A stretch of 64,000 nucleotides of DNA from Bacteroidales bacterium (GTDB taxonomy: Bacteria > Bacteroidota > Bacteroidia > Bacteroidales > WCHB1-69), in NCBI GenBank assembly GCA_024400835.1, contig JAKSMC010000006.1:1-64000 (forward strand). The letters run 5' to 3'. Both the position numbers and the translations under genes were made by a program. Below are positions 34,628 through 43,159 of the stretch, piece by piece (position 1 is the first letter of the stretch; each line of letters starts with the position of its first letter). Below the pieces are notes generated by a model. The model made no database searches, was not told the origin of the DNA, and saw only the letters and a program-made list of their open reading frames with translations.

Positions 34628-36115
34628 TTATCGTCTCAGCAGATCGAACACCGTCTTCACCGGGTTGAACGTCTCAATGGGGACTTCCACGAAAATGGTA
34701 ATCCAATCGCTCATAGCGCCATTCCAGAGACCGGGAAGTTCAAGGGCCTTCAGCGTTCTGTCACCATACGATTTCGAAGAGATGAAGCCTGTTTCAGGAT
34801 CCACATACTGGAGCAAATCGAATTTCTCACCCTTGTAATTGCGGAAAGCGCAGACCATATCCACGGGATTGAAATGCGTGGCATTCGTCATAATGCCATA
34901 TTGTTCTTCGTCCTTTTTGTTGATTTGGGAAGATTCCACAATCTGCAGGGAGGTTTCGCCATCGGCATTGGTCACCCAGAAGGGGCCGCCGCCAGGTTCG
35001 CCTTCGTTCTTCACCATACCGCAGATACGAATCGGACGGTTGAGTTTTTCATACAAAGCCTCGGCAGAGAAGTCCTCATCCATAGAAATCATCAACTCAC
35101 TTTCGGCGAAATCAAGCATCTCGCACAGCATCATCTCATCCACATCGCCGCTTTCCAGCACTTCCAGATATTGGAAGGCGCGGGACTGCAACTGCAGCAG
35201 ATAGGCTGCCAACGCCTTCTTGTAGTTCACCGTCGGGGCAACCTTATCTTCGGTGATGACGTTGTCGATATTCTTAACGAACACCACGTCGGCATCGAGT
35301 TTGCCGAGGTTATGGATAAGAGCGCCGTGACCGGCCGGACGGAAAAGCAGATTGCCGTTCTCGTCGCGGAAAGGAGCATTGTCCAGTTCGGCAGCCACCG
35401 TATCAGTGGCCGGATCCTGGATGGAGAAGTCAATGTTATAATGTACGCCGTATTGCTGCTCATAAGCCGGGACGACCTCCTGAAGCAGTTTCTCGAAGCC
35501 AGCCTGATGTTGCGGGGAGACCGTGAAATGGAGGAAGCACTCGCCACCGTTTTGAGCATAGAGGGCAGCCTCTACCAGATGTTCCTCCACCGCCGTACGG
35601 ATTTTGTCATCATAGCGATGGAACAGCAGCAAGCCCTTAGGTTGGTTGCCGTAATTGAGGCCTTCACTTTCCAAGAGATAGCGCACAATAAGTTTGTAGT
35701 TCTGGTTTTTCAATTCCTGTTGCATATCAAAGCCATCCTTCTGTAAAGCAGCCGACAATGCTTCGAAAAATGGGAATTTCGGCAGTTTCTGCAAGAAGTT
35801 CAGCGCCTTTTCGCGAATTTCAGGAGTATCGTCGGAAAGATAGGAATAGAGTTCCTTGAACATACGGGAAGCAGCGCCGGACGCCGGCACGAACTTCACG
35901 ATTTTCTTACCGGAAAGCATGTTTGGATAGTCTGCGACCAGTTCTTCCACAAGGTCTGCATCGAGGCGGACTATGCCGTCGTCGATGGTGGCGGCGCGGT
36001 CCAAATCGGCATAATCAAAGCCCTTTTGGAAGCATTCCAACTGGTGTTCGACATTTTCGGGGGCGCTGCCGCGCTGACGCATAAATTCCAAATCTTGAGA
36101 TGTAAAATTCACCAT
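34628..36115 (-). CDS. DUF4301 family protein
   Basis: A 495-residue cytoplasmic protein that matches the Bacteroidota DUF4301 family: VKFVPASGAASRMFKELYSYL near the N-terminus looks like a nucleotide/phosphate loop of a sugar nucleotidyltransferase, with FRPAGHGALIHNLG and VFVKNIDNV later. A nucleotidyltransferase-like role is a family guess. Monocistronic; its promoter box on the minus strand is TAACTTTG at 36141-36148, in a divergent intergenic region shared with the GT39 gene. Confidence 0.8.
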   Translation of the reverse strand: MVNFTSQDLEFMRQRGSAPENVEHQLECFQKGFDYADLDRAATIDDGIVRLDADLVEELVADYPNMLSGKKIVKFVPASGAASRMFKELYSYLSDDTPEIREKALNFLQKLPKFPFFEALSAALQKDGFDMQQELKNQNYKLIVRYLLESEGLNYGNQPKGLLLFHRYDDKIRTAVEEHLVEAALYAQNGGECFLHFTVSPQHQAGFEKLLQEVVPAYEQQYGVHYNIDFSIQDPATDTVAAELDNAPFRDENGNLLFRPAGHGALIHNLGKLDADVVFVKNIDNVITEDKVAPTVNYKKALAAYLLQLQSRAFQYLEVLESGDVDEMMLCEMLDFAESELMISMDEDFSAEALYEKLNRPIRICGMVKNEGEPGGGPFWVTNADGETSLQIVESSQINKKDEEQYGIMTNATHFNPVDMVCAFRNYKGEKFDLLQYVDPETGFISSKSYGDRTLKALELPGLWNGAMSDWITIFVEVPIETFNPVKTVFDLLRR

Positions 36116-36140
36116 AACTACATTGTTTTAAATGAGAGCG

Positions 36141-36148
36141 CAAAGTTA
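36141..36148 (-). promoter_or_regulatory. -7 promoter box of the DUF4301 gene
   Basis: TAACTTTG on the minus strand, 25 nt upstream of the start codon at 36115. Confidence 0.5.
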
Positions 36149-36242
36149 CACAAAATCCCGATAGTATGATTAAAATTCAAAAAATTAAAATCACAAAGTT
36201 CAACAGTATTTTGTCCTAATATCCTTTTAATCCAAATTTTAC

Positions 36243-36250
36243 TATCTTTG
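36243..36250 (+). promoter_or_regulatory. -7 promoter box of the GT39-like gene
   Basis: TATCTTTG, 16 nt before the ATG at 36267; no good -33 box is seen. Confidence 0.5.
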
Positions 36251-36266
36251 CGCTTTCAAAACAAAG

Positions 36267-37871
36267 ATGAAATTACCACCCGAAATATTGTACTGGCTCG
36301 GCATATTCGCTATTATGATGATAGGCGCCGTAAGCTGCGAGCAACGCGAGAGGCACCGTTGGTCTGTGATGTTGCTCACATTGGGCGGATTTTTCGTCTA
36401 TTTGGCAGCGGCCAGGCTGACGCCCTATCTGAACCCCTGGGATGAGCTTTTCCACGCGCAGGTGGCCAAAAACTGCATGGAGCACCCGTTCGCACCCATG
36501 CTATACGACAGCAACATCGTGCCGAACCACAACTACGAGATCTGGACCTGCTCACATATCTGGCTGCACAAGCAGCCTCTGTTCATCTGGCAGATAGCAC
36601 TGTCCTTCAAGATTTTCGGAGTGTCAGAGCTCTCCTTGCGACTGCCGTCGGTTATCCTTTGCACGCTGATGATTCCGTTGTGCTATAGAATGGCCTTCCT
36701 ACTCACGCAGCGACGCGACACAGCGTTCTTCACGGCACTGTGCGCCGCCTGCTCCTGGTTCCTGTTCCGCCTCACCTCGGGCATCCAGAGCACCGACCAC
36801 AACGACGTGTCCTTCATCTTCTACATCACAGCATCCATCTGGGCATTCTGCGAATACATCCACAGCGACCGGAAGGCCGGTTGGGCCGCGTTGGTAGGCA
36901 TCGTAGCCGGCGCCGCCGTCCTCACCAAATGGCTGGCCGGATTGCTCGTCTTCGGCGTTTGGGGACTATATCTCCTCACCGAGCACAAATTCTATATCAA
37001 AGATTGGAAGTTCAAGCACCTGCTTTTGGCGTTCTTTGTCATGCTTTTGATAGCCCTGCCGTGGCAGCTGTATATTCTGCAGCGCTTCCCCGAAATGGCG
37101 CAGCAGGAGTTGCTTTACAATTTCAAGCACATCAACGAAGACGTGGAGGCACACAGCGGCAGCATCTGGTACTACCTTATCATTCTGCCTATGCAATATT
37201 TCGGAGAAGGATTTTATTTATACAAAGGCCACTTCGTATGGAATTTTCACACCATCATCTGCTATCTCGTGCTGCTGTCAGGTTTGCTGCTGACATTGAA
37301 GAACTTCAAGCGCAACAGTCACCGCATCACGCTAATAGGCACCGTGTTGGTCGTCTTCATCTTCTTCTCATTAGCGAAGACCAAGATGCAGGCCTTCACC
37401 TTCATCACATGCTTTGCAGGATTTCTGAGCATAGCCTCCCTACTGTCCGAAATCGCCAAACTCCTCACATGGCATGCCAAACGCCCATCTGTCAAAGTCG
37501 GCATACTCGCTGTCGGCTGTTTCTTCTTCTGCATGTATCATCTCAACTACCCGAACTTCTACAAGACCATCCTTCCATCAACCTTCGCAAGAGAAGTGCA
37601 GAACAAGCGGACCTATCTCCAATGGAAAGAAAAACTACCCGAGAACTGCTATATTTTCAACGTCAAGAGTCCTTCGCAAAAATACGACGACTTCACCTCC
37701 TGTATCGGAGCCACGTTCTACAGTGAAAGACAATGCTATTCCGATCAAATTTCCCTGAAAGACATGGAGGAAGTGAAAAAAGCAGGAAAGGAAATAGCCG
37801 TCGTCCGCAACCAATGGTGTTTGGAAGAATGGCAGCGTGACAGCACCATCATTTGGCTGGACATTGAATAG
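36267..37871 (+). CDS. GT39-like membrane glycosyltransferase (ArnT/PMT type)
   Basis: A 534-residue polytopic protein (about 10-12 membrane segments). The first periplasmic loop carries NPWDELFHAQVAKNC with the catalytic Asp-Glu pair of GT-C/GT39 enzymes, and HKQPLFIWQIALSFKIFG follows. A C-terminal soluble domain of about 110 residues ends the protein. Such enzymes use a polyprenyl-phosphate sugar to modify lipid A, glycans or proteins; donor and acceptor cannot be told. It stands alone, with a promoter box at 36243-36250. Confidence 0.85.
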   Translation: MKLPPEILYWLGIFAIMMIGAVSCEQRERHRWSVMLLTLGGFFVYLAAARLTPYLNPWDELFHAQVAKNCMEHPFAPMLYDSNIVPNHNYEIWTCSHIWLHKQPLFIWQIALSFKIFGVSELSLRLPSVILCTLMIPLCYRMAFLLTQRRDTAFFTALCAACSWFLFRLTSGIQSTDHNDVSFIFYITASIWAFCEYIHSDRKAGWAALVGIVAGAAVLTKWLAGLLVFGVWGLYLLTEHKFYIKDWKFKHLLLAFFVMLLIALPWQLYILQRFPEMAQQELLYNFKHINEDVEAHSGSIWYYLIILPMQYFGEGFYLYKGHFVWNFHTIICYLVLLSGLLLTLKNFKRNSHRITLIGTVLVVFIFFSLAKTKMQAFTFITCFAGFLSIASLLSEIAKLLTWHAKRPSVKVGILAVGCFFFCMYHLNYPNFYKTILPSTFAREVQNKRTYLQWKEKLPENCYIFNVKSPSQKYDDFTSCIGATFYSERQCYSDQISLKDMEEVKKAGKEIAVVRNQWCLEEWQRDSTIIWLDIE

Positions 37872-37875
37872 GGAC

Positions 37876-37902
37876 AAAAAAAACAGCCCATATTAGGCTG
37901 TT
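37876..37902 (-). terminator. Terminator after tRNA-Glu copy 2
   Basis: AACAGCC/GGCTGTT stem, 7-nt loop, T run on the minus strand. Confidence 0.85.
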
Positions 37903-37907
37903 GCTTG

Positions 37908-37981
37908 TAGCGAGTAGGAGATTCGAACTCCTGATCTTCAGGATGAAAACCTGACGTCCTGGGCCTCTAGACGAACTCGCC
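37908..37981 (-). tRNA. tRNA-Glu (TTC), second copy
   Basis: 74 nt; acceptor GGCGAGT/ACTCGCT with a G1-U72 wobble; anticodon arm TCAGG-TTTTCAT-CCTGA with TTC at 34-36; T arm AGGAG-TTCGAAT-CTCCT. It differs from the copy at 38021 by one D-loop base (GGCCC instead of GGCCT). No CCA is encoded. Confidence 0.93.
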
Positions 37982-37988
37982 ATCGAGT

Positions 37989-38015
37989 AAAAAAAACAGC
38001 CCATATTAGGCTGTT
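37989..38015 (-). terminator. Terminator after tRNA-Glu copy 1
   Basis: Same hairpin (AACAGCC/GGCTGTT) and T run as at 37876; part of a 113-bp tandem duplication. Confidence 0.8.
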
Positions 38016-38020
38016 GCTTG

Positions 38021-38094
38021 TAGCGAGTAGGAGATTCGAACTCCTGATCTTCAGGATGAAAACCTGACGTCCTAGGCCTCTAGACGAACTCGCC
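38021..38094 (-). tRNA. tRNA-Glu (TTC), first copy
   Basis: 74 nt with the same cloverleaf as the copy at 37908. It is the promoter-proximal copy; a TACTTTTG box lies upstream at 38117-38124 (minus). Confidence 0.93.
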
Positions 38095-38116
38095 ATTGGG
38101 TTGTCGTTTGACGGTG

Positions 38117-38124
38117 CAAAAGTA
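38117..38124 (-). promoter_or_regulatory. -7 promoter box of tRNA-Glu
   Basis: TACTTTTG on the minus strand, 22 nt upstream of the first tRNA-Glu. Confidence 0.55.
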
Positions 38125-38167
38125 CACTTTTTTTCATACAAACGACAACTTTATTGAAAAAAAATTT

Positions 38168-38842
38168 TTATTCCCCTGTCTTATCTTGTTCAAACCTGAA
38201 ACCCAATCGTTTACCAGTCTTTATCAGGTTCTGATCTTCGATTTGGAGCATCTCATCTACGGTGATAATCTTAGTTTCATCGTAATCTGGAACCAATAAA
38301 TCGAAGTTTATCGCATAAGTTATCGCAGATTTGAGTATTTCCTGCACCGTTTCCTTATTGATTTGATTAGCGCTGAAATTGTTCAGAACTTGTGCAAGCT
38401 CACGTTTGCCTTCAATATAATAGTGACCATCTTTGTTAATCAGGATACGACCTATCATATAGCCGAGGTCGTTTACACGGTTGTATTTGAAAGAGTCGCC
38501 CAGAAAGTTGAAAATCTGAATCATACCGCAATAGGAGCGTGATTTGTCCTCTTTGATGTAAGGGGTGCGCATCACTTCGTGGTCACGGGAAAATTCGAAG
38601 ATGTTACTGTGCATCAGGAACACGAGCACGTCACCGGCGAATTTCAATTGAAATTGGTATTGCGTTTTATTATCATATCTGACGGGAATGTCTTCGTGAT
38701 CATCCGCAAAGTTCACTCGATAGAAGTTCTCAAACTCCTTGGCACAGTCTTTGAAAAGTTGCATGGTTTCGAGTGTGACACCAAAGATATCTTGCTTGAG
38801 CTGGCCTTTGGTGATTAACAGGTTACATAAGGAATCGTCCAT
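38168..38842 (-). CDS. Conserved-looking protein of unknown function, 224 residues
   Basis: A soluble, mostly helical cytoplasmic protein without signal peptide or membrane segment. Visible traits: MDDSLCNLLITKGQLKQDIFG at the start, an aromatic middle (YQFQLKFAGDVLVFLMHSNI) and a C-terminal VDEMLQIEDQNLIKTGKRLGFRF segment. I recognise no domain. Composition matches the core genes, so it is probably a lineage-conserved housekeeping gene. A TATATTTG box on the minus strand (38882-38889) is its likely promoter. Confidence 0.75.
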   Translation of the reverse strand: MDDSLCNLLITKGQLKQDIFGVTLETMQLFKDCAKEFENFYRVNFADDHEDIPVRYDNKTQYQFQLKFAGDVLVFLMHSNIFEFSRDHEVMRTPYIKEDKSRSYCGMIQIFNFLGDSFKYNRVNDLGYMIGRILINKDGHYYIEGKRELAQVLNNFSANQINKETVQEILKSAITYAINFDLLVPDYDETKIITVDEMLQIEDQNLIKTGKRLGFRFEQDKTGE

Positions 38843-38881
38843 ATCTAATTATTAATTAAAATCGGTTTGTAAATGAGGCTG

Positions 38882-38889
38882 CAAATATA
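38882..38889 (-). promoter_or_regulatory. -7 promoter box of the 224-residue protein gene
   Basis: TATATTTG on the minus strand, about 40 nt before the start codon. Confidence 0.5.
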
Positions 38890-38958
38890 CGAAAAAAGTA
38901 ATGTGCATTCCACGTCCTTTTGAGTTTGATTATCAACTAACTATTGAGGATAGGATTT

Positions 38959-41229
38959 TCAGTTTTCGGCCTTCATCCAGCGGTTGTATATACGCCAGGC
39001 CGTCTTCCACGTATCACTTTGCGATGACGACTTCGGGTATTCGCTTGCCTTGACATGCTGTGATTGCGGCTTTGCTGGGAAATGATTATGTTTCAAGACC
39101 CAGGCGTGTTCAAATGCTGACAGCTGTTCACTGAAAGCCTTTTCATCAAGTTCCCCACCCTGTCGCACGGCTTTGATTGCCGCTTCAAAGAAGAGATTCC
39201 AGCGCTTGGCGTAATAGTCTTTGACCAATCCGCCCCACATACGGTTCGCGTAATCATTCAGCACAGGGCCGCCCCAAATGGTGAGTATCGTCCTTGCCTC
39301 CTGCTCGTAATAGTCCTTCTCGGACTTCGTAGTGCCCAACGCGCGGGCGTCCGCAATCCACGGTCCTAGCATAAATGAAGTGTGCGTGGAAAGCAGAGCA
39401 TCCACATCTTCAAAAAGCAGATTGGCAAGCTTTGCCTGTCGCTTCATCTCGACTAAATCCTTATTCTTATACGCCTGCGTGAAATCATTGCGAATGCTCA
39501 TAAAGTGATTTCCCATCCATTGTGAAAAAAGGTTCACCAAATCATAGCGATACGAATCTCTGCCAACGCCAGGCGAAGCGTAATCATTAGGAGCAAAAAG
39601 GGATAAATAGTTTATGAGATCTGCACAAATCTTCTTCAGCGTATCATTGCTGTATGAATAAAACGGCTTGGTATAATAAGTCCCGTGTCCGTCCAAAGTG
39701 GGTCGAGCGACGAGCTGTGTGCCGAGCCCGTAAAAGGACCAATCCTTATAAACGCTGTCATTCAGCAGTTTCCAAGTATCTCGGAACAAATCGTTCTGTG
39801 TACGCAGCCAAGACCAGCCAGCCATCCACTTATCCACATCCGGATTATCCTCCCAAGCACGTTGGAACAGGTACTCGTAGATTTGCGGGCTGACATCGAA
39901 AGATTCGAGCGTTGAGCCAATGCCGACCATATTGTGACCGACATCCTGCAAAGCCTTGCCGAGTTTTTTCTCCAGCTCGTTGATATTGCCCACGAGCATA
40001 GTGTTGCCACCGAAATTGCCCAAGTAGCACCAGACAAAAGGTTGCCCGAAAAAGCCCTCCGTTGTGCGCCACACTTCAGTATTTTCGCAAAAATAGTCGA
40101 GCAGCACGAGTTTGTTGTTAGGCACGGCAGTGAGGTAGGCGCGCAGACGCTCGGTAGTCCACGACTTGCGTTTGTAGTAGAACACCCACGTCATCTGCAG
40201 CCAGCGGGCCTGCGGATCCACATTGCGCATCGAGTAGTATATGTTTTCCGAGACATCCGAAAGGTACTCTTCCTGCCAATGCGGCGGGTCCATTTCATTA
40301 AAAGGATCGGCTCCGTAAATATGGTCCGTGCCGAACATCTGGATTTCCTTTTCCATGAAGCTTTTCTGAATCTGGGCGAACAGCGGGTCTGAGGAGTTGA
40401 GGAAGTACGTCGGTTCAAAACCGCACCAAGCGCTCAATTGCTGGATATCGGCCTCTGGATGCATCTCGGCGAAGCGTTTGGGCACGTGGCCGGCGAAAGC
40501 GGGCAGCACCGGGGTCATTCCGAGTTCGCGCTCGCGGGCCACAATCTTCTGTTGCAAGTCCTTCTGGTTGTCAAGCCACGACATCGGCAGCGGACCGCCA
40601 AAACCGTCCAAGTTGGCCATCCGATGCCAGGGCAGGTGCGCCGGACCGGAAAAATAACTGCGTATTTCTTCGTCCGTCATTCCATACTCCTTCCACACTT
40701 CGTACCAAACCGCCTCCTGGCCCGTAATGGCCAGCGGCATATTGATACCGTGTAGAGCCATCCAATCGATGAATCGTTCCCACTGCTTCCAAGACCACCA
40801 AGGCATCGTGTATCCAAAAGTGCAATAATTGAGGAAGAAACGCTCTTTAACCAGCGCTTCCTTGCGTATTGTATCACCAACGTCCGCGAATTTGTGCGGA
40901 AGTTCGACATGTTCCCGTTCAAACCAAGAGACATACACGCCCGAAAAGTTTTGAAGATAGTAATTCAATCCCATTGCCAGCGAATTGTCATTGTTGCCCT
41001 TGATTGTGATTTTAACGTCCGGAATCACCACATTATCGCCTCGAAGTGCCGGACGTTGTGGCGAGCTCACCTCGAAGTAATCAATGGTGTCAGGTTGGCA
41101 AATGAAGATGAAATTGGTGTCCTGTTCGCCCAAAATTCTATGTGCAAGAGCAGTGACCGCCGAAGAACTTTGCGCTGCCACTGTCAAAGCCACAGAACAG
41201 GCCAACAAGATCAAAAGGATTTTTTTCAT
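38959..41229 (-). CDS. Exported alpha-N-acetylglucosaminidase (GH89, NAGLU-like)
   Basis: A 756-residue glycosidase that would release terminal alpha-linked GlcNAc from host or dietary glycans in the periplasm. Signal peptide MKKILLILLACSVALTVAAQ; I use the ATG at 41229 rather than the upstream one at 41382, which runs into recR. GH89 landmarks: NYYLQNFSGVYVSWF, CTFGYTMPWWSWKQWERFIDW split over the catalytic domain, GADPFNEMDPP (acid/base Glu) and LLDYFCENTEVW (nucleophile Glu region). It is the last gene of the run beginning with nadB. Confidence 0.93.
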   Translation of the reverse strand: MKKILLILLACSVALTVAAQSSSAVTALAHRILGEQDTNFIFICQPDTIDYFEVSSPQRPALRGDNVVIPDVKITIKGNNDNSLAMGLNYYLQNFSGVYVSWFEREHVELPHKFADVGDTIRKEALVKERFFLNYCTFGYTMPWWSWKQWERFIDWMALHGINMPLAITGQEAVWYEVWKEYGMTDEEIRSYFSGPAHLPWHRMANLDGFGGPLPMSWLDNQKDLQQKIVARERELGMTPVLPAFAGHVPKRFAEMHPEADIQQLSAWCGFEPTYFLNSSDPLFAQIQKSFMEKEIQMFGTDHIYGADPFNEMDPPHWQEEYLSDVSENIYYSMRNVDPQARWLQMTWVFYYKRKSWTTERLRAYLTAVPNNKLVLLDYFCENTEVWRTTEGFFGQPFVWCYLGNFGGNTMLVGNINELEKKLGKALQDVGHNMVGIGSTLESFDVSPQIYEYLFQRAWEDNPDVDKWMAGWSWLRTQNDLFRDTWKLLNDSVYKDWSFYGLGTQLVARPTLDGHGTYYTKPFYSYSNDTLKKICADLINYLSLFAPNDYASPGVGRDSYRYDLVNLFSQWMGNHFMSIRNDFTQAYKNKDLVEMKRQAKLANLLFEDVDALLSTHTSFMLGPWIADARALGTTKSEKDYYEQEARTILTIWGGPVLNDYANRMWGGLVKDYYAKRWNLFFEAAIKAVRQGGELDEKAFSEQLSAFEHAWVLKHNHFPAKPQSQHVKASEYPKSSSQSDTWKTAWRIYNRWMKAEN

Positions 41230-41275
41230 GATAAGATGTATGGTTAGTAATACCTCCCGAGACTCATTGCTCGAC

Positions 41276-41896
41276 CTACTTCTTGTAGGCTTTGTCGAAC
41301 TCCATGCGTGCCACAAGAGAGCGGCCGAGGGTGACTTCATCGGCATATTCAAGTTCCTCTCCCACGCCGATACCGCGGGCAATCGTGGTAATAGTCTGTA
41401 CCTTTTCCTTTACATTTTTATAAATAAAGAAATTAGTAGTGTCGCCTTCCACGGTGGCAGGAAGGGCAAGGATGAGTTCGTTCACCTCGCCGGTTTCCAC
41501 GCGGGTGAAAAGTTCCTGCAAGCGCAGTTGATTGATGCCAATACCTTCCATAGGGGAAATGACACCGCCGAGGACGTGATAGACGCCCTTGAACTGGTTC
41601 GTGTTTTCGATAGCAATCACATCGCGGATGTCCTGCACCACGCAAATCGTCTTCGGGTCTCGCTTAGGATTGGCACAAATGTCGCACAATTCATCGTCTG
41701 ATATGTTGAAGCACTGCTTACAGCAGCACACATCAGTCTTCAATTTATTGATGCGCTCCGTGAGGAGAGTGACATCTTCCTTCTCAGACTTGATGAGGTG
41801 GAGGGCCAGGCGCAACGCCGTACGCTTGCCTATGCCGGGCAGCTTGGCGATTTCGTTTACTGCGTTCTCAAGATTCTTGGAGTAGATTTCTAACAC
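41276..41896 (-). CDS. recR: Recombination protein RecR
   Basis: A 206-residue recombination mediator that works with RecF/RecO in gap repair. N-terminal helix-hairpin-helix (LPGIGKRTALRLALHLI), zinc finger with Cys pairs CCCKQC and CDIC, then a Toprim domain (CVVQDIRDVIAIENT, GVYHVLGGVISPMEG). Length is typical. It lies 42 nt after the M16 peptidase gene and 46 nt before the GH89 gene. Confidence 0.96.
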   Translation of the reverse strand: MLEIYSKNLENAVNEIAKLPGIGKRTALRLALHLIKSEKEDVTLLTERINKLKTDVCCCKQCFNISDDELCDICANPKRDPKTICVVQDIRDVIAIENTNQFKGVYHVLGGVISPMEGIGINQLRLQELFTRVETGEVNELILALPATVEGDTTNFFIYKNVKEKVQTITTIARGIGVGEELEYADEVTLGRSLVARMEFDKAYKK

Positions 41897-41938
41897 GATT
41901 GGGCGATTATACGATTAGACAATTGGAGGTTTGAACGA

Positions 41939-43159
41939 CTATTCGAAAATAAGGGTGGAAAATTGGTCCGGAAGGAGAATTTCGTTCGCCACATCGAGGA
42001 TTTGCTCAGCGGTGACGGCTTCGATTTCCGCAATGCTTTCCTCAATAGTATCCACCTCGTCGAAGAACAAGGCCGTGTGACCTAATGCCAGCATCTCGTT
42101 GAGTTTGCCTTCATTGGACAATGCCAATTGTCCAACGAATTGTTTCTTTGCATAGTACAACTGCATAGCACCGAGTTTCTGATCTCGCAATTTCTGCAAT
42201 TCCTTTTTTATCAGATCCAGACAAAGGTCCGTATTGTGGTTGTCGCAGCCGAAATAGATGGCAAAAAGTCCGGTATCGGAGAATGACGTATAGTTGGACT
42301 CAATGGAATATGCCAGGCCTTTTTTCTCGCGGACGCTCATATTGAGCCGTGTGTTCATCCCCTGGCCGCCCAGCAGGTTGTTGAGCAGCAGGAACGGCAC
42401 GCGCTTGTCATTTTGAATGGAGTACGCGGGCTGGCCCAACATCACATTGGTCTGAGTGGTTTTCTTCTTCACGCGCAAGGTCGTAGGTTTGAAATCCGTA
42501 AAGGGAGTTCTCGCACGCGGGCAGTCCACAACAGCTTCGCAGCCGAAGTAGCGTTCGCAGAGACGCACCAACTTGGCTGTAGGGATACGGCCCACAGAGG
42601 CTAACACGATGTTGTTCAATGTATAGTTGCGGGCAATGAAGTCCAGGATGGCCTGGCGTTTCATCTTCTTAACGCTCTGCTTCGTTCCCAAGATGTTTTT
42701 GCCGAGCGGATGTCCAGCGAAGACCAAATCCTCGAAATCATCGAAAATGAGTTCGGAAGGCGAATCTTTATAGTAATTGATTTCTTCTAATACAACCGTT
42801 TTCTCTTTTTCCAACTCTTTTTCGGGAAAGACAGCGTGGAAGAAGATATCGGAAAGAAGTTCTACGGCACGGGGATAATCGGCCGACAGAAAAGACGTGT
42901 GAAAATAAGTTTCTTCTTTTGACGTGGAAGCATTCAAATCGCCACCCACAGCCTCCATGCGGCTGATGACGCGGAAGGCATTTCGTTTCTCGGTGCCTTT
43001 GAAAATAGTATGCTCCACAAAATGAGCAAGTCCCATCTGTTCGAGGGACTCGTCACGGGTTCCGGCATTGACAAGCACGCCGAAATGAGAAATGGGCGAG
43101 TCGACCTCTTTATGAATCAGACGCAGCCCATTCTTCAGTTTTATAATATTGTGCGGCAT
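41939..43159 (-). CDS. M16 family zinc metallopeptidase
   Basis: A 406-residue processing-protease-like enzyme. The inverted zinc motif HFVEH (HxxEH) is at residues 46-50 in GLAHFVEHTIFKGT, and the distal Glu is in TVVLEEINYYKD. A second, non-catalytic M16 half follows. No signal peptide, so probably cytoplasmic. It overlaps mtaB by 19 nt. Substrate unknown. Confidence 0.93.
   Translation of the reverse strand: MPHNIIKLKNGLRLIHKEVDSPISHFGVLVNAGTRDESLEQMGLAHFVEHTIFKGTEKRNAFRVISRMEAVGGDLNASTSKEETYFHTSFLSADYPRAVELLSDIFFHAVFPEKELEKEKTVVLEEINYYKDSPSELIFDDFEDLVFAGHPLGKNILGTKQSVKKMKRQAILDFIARNYTLNNIVLASVGRIPTAKLVRLCERYFGCEAVVDCPRARTPFTDFKPTTLRVKKKTTQTNVMLGQPAYSIQNDKRVPFLLLNNLLGGQGMNTRLNMSVREKKGLAYSIESNYTSFSDTGLFAIYFGCDNHNTDLCLDLIKKELQKLRDQKLGAMQLYYAKKQFVGQLALSNEGKLNEMLALGHTALFFDEVDTIEESIAEIEAVTAEQILDVANEILLPDQFSTLIFE

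Larger units (their letters stand above)
37876..38094 (-). repeat. 113-bp tandem duplication of tRNA-Glu plus terminator
   Basis: Two units of tRNA and terminator with a period of 113 bp; the compared segments differ by one tRNA base and small changes in the A run. The first terminator would limit transcription of the second copy, because only one promoter box is visible. Confidence 0.85.

Noticed and set aside
36740..37726. Plus-strand frame of 328 codons within the GT39 gene
   Set aside because: Shifted frame of a clear membrane glycosyltransferase; His/Arg-rich shadow with no domain.
41230..41382. Upstream extension of the GH89 frame into recR
   Set aside because: A clean signal peptide begins at 41229, and the extension overlaps the end of recR in another frame.
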